From positions 54,603,316 to 54,667,315 of the forward strand of contig CM069459.1 in assembly GCA_035610835.1 (NCBI GenBank): 64,000 bases of DNA, in the 5' to 3' direction. Shown one piece after another: positions 63,191 through 64,000 of the stretch. The notes under the pieces were generated by a model that did not search any database, was not told the origin of the DNA, and was given only the letters and a program-made list of their open reading frames with translations. The DNA comes from Ophiura sarsii. Taxonomy: Eukaryota > Echinodermata > Ophiuroidea > Amphilepidida > Ophiuridae. The translations under genes and the position numbers were made by a program. Each line of letters starts with the position of its first letter. Positions within the stretch are counted from its first letter, which is position 1.

Positions 63191-64000
63191 ATTGGAAATA
63201 GACATCGCAAATAATTTATTTATACCATGGGTCATGGGTTAATGCACTGTGTTAAATTCGACAATCCCGGCCGCCACTCTGTTCAAAGGCACAAAAAAGT
63301 GGACTTATTTTATGCTTTTTTTTTGCAATTCTGAGGTGTGTGGATCGTGTTTTTTTATCAAATTGGTTAGATATCCGTCCATTTTAGAACATCTGAAATT
63401 TAAAGTGCACCCACACACCCGGGAAAGTATGCTGCCAAGGGCATATATTTTGCACGTAAATCCAATACAAAAGTTCAGAAAATCGACCAAAATATGACGT
63501 CATGACCATTGCTTCGGGACAAAATGGCGCGGTACCCCCCCCCCCCCCCCCCCCCCCCCCCTAAGATCAGAGGATGGGGAGCGGTCCATGGGGAGTGAGC
63601 CCTCTATCGGTACATGTTCATAGAATGACAAAGAAAAGGAAAAAGGTATACTATAGTAGACTATAGGAACTCTTGCGCGGTGTGTTTTGTCTCAAACCAA
63701 CAGAGAGCGTCCTAAATGTCAACAAATGTCACCTCATCTATATGGCATGCATTAAGATACGTGCGTTAACAGTGTTAATATTGGTGCTTGATTTATATTG
63801 CTGATTCTTGTCAATTTTCAGTGCCCAGAGACCATGATGTTTATAGTACCAAAATTACATGATCAAAATGACCCACATGTTTGACATTTTCTGTGAGAAA
63901 AGGGTAATACTTACAGTTTAAGTATCATAAGTTTATTTTAAAAACACATTCACGGTTCAGAGATTTTTAATGGTTGCAGGTATTTATTGAATGCCCCTCG

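Larger units (their letters stand above)
62237..63563. mobile_element. Nested TIR element with 9-bp target duplication (MULE-like)
   Basis: AGATCAGAG flanks both ends (62228-62236 and 63564-63572). The element begins TAGGGGGG and the inner TIR is GGGGTACCGCGCCATTTTG at both ends, inverted, separated from the right terminus by a long poly-C run. A 9-bp duplication with TIRs fits Mutator-like elements best. The 1327-bp interior has no transposase and two tRNA-like stretches. Confidence 0.8.
60104..64000. mobile_element. Mariner-like element with long inverted ends, truncated by window edge, hosting nested elements
   Basis: CGAGGGGCATTCAATAAAT and the following ~115 bp (from 60107) return inverted at the window end (to 64000). 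Weaker similarity continues further in: TATAGATGAGGTGAC at about 60313 returns inverted near 63726. A TA precedes the left end. The GAGGG-CATTC-type end and TA target suggest the Tc1/mariner superfamily. No transposase frame is visible; the interior holds two other elements. The right flank lies outside the window. Confidence 0.75.

Overview
This is a eukaryotic, AT-rich, repeat-dense nuclear window, most likely from a marine invertebrate. The evidence is spliced genes with GT-AG introns, a BEL/Pao-type retroelement, LINE fragments, many TIR/MITE elements, minisatellites and long poly-C tracts. Species cannot be fixed from the sequence; a deuterostome such as an echinoderm or hemichordate is a guess.

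The main gene is one large adhesion G-protein-coupled receptor on the minus strand, running from about 60.06 kb (5', incomplete) down to about 7.9 kb. I assembled it by hand from splice sites, phase and family resemblance. Three GAIN-domain exons (60055-58052) and one pre-GPS exon (55495-55410) are single copy. The next eight exons (GPS motif, TM1-TM7 and first tail exon) occur TWICE, at 50809-37277 (copy 2) and 33744-15677 (copy 1). Four single-copy cytoplasmic-tail exons (13024-7944) close the gene.

The doubling comes from a near-identical intragenic tandem duplication: unit 1 is about 14774-36372 and unit 2 about 36373-53448. All splice sites survive in both units. Exon phases forbid reading the two units in series, but allow either unit, or a mixture, between the shared ends. 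A retained second haplotype in the assembly would look the same and must be excluded first. Unit 1 differs from unit 2 by a 4.5-kb TIR element (22238-26769) with no recognisable transposase, so unit 2 supplies an empty site. That element carries a recurring 15-bp motif on both strands.

Region by region. 1-6.7 kb: BEL/Pao-like element with one open 1471-codon Gag-protease-integrase ORF from which the reverse transcriptase and most of RNase H are missing in frame; a likely 3' LTR follows and no 5' LTR is seen. 6.7-14.7 kb: GPCR tail exons among MITEs, a 26-bp repeat and an eleven-unit 95-bp satellite. 14.8-53.4 kb: the duplicated GPCR cassette, with intronic MITEs, a minisatellite, a LINE RT fragment and a foldback element with tRNA-like sequences in its arms. 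53.4-60.1 kb: end of the foldback element with a 1.05-kb insertion, LINE scraps and the 5' GPCR exons. 60.1-64.0 kb: a mariner-like long-TIR element filled by two nested elements, one with a 9-bp target duplication. Between these I see no other convincing protein-coding gene.
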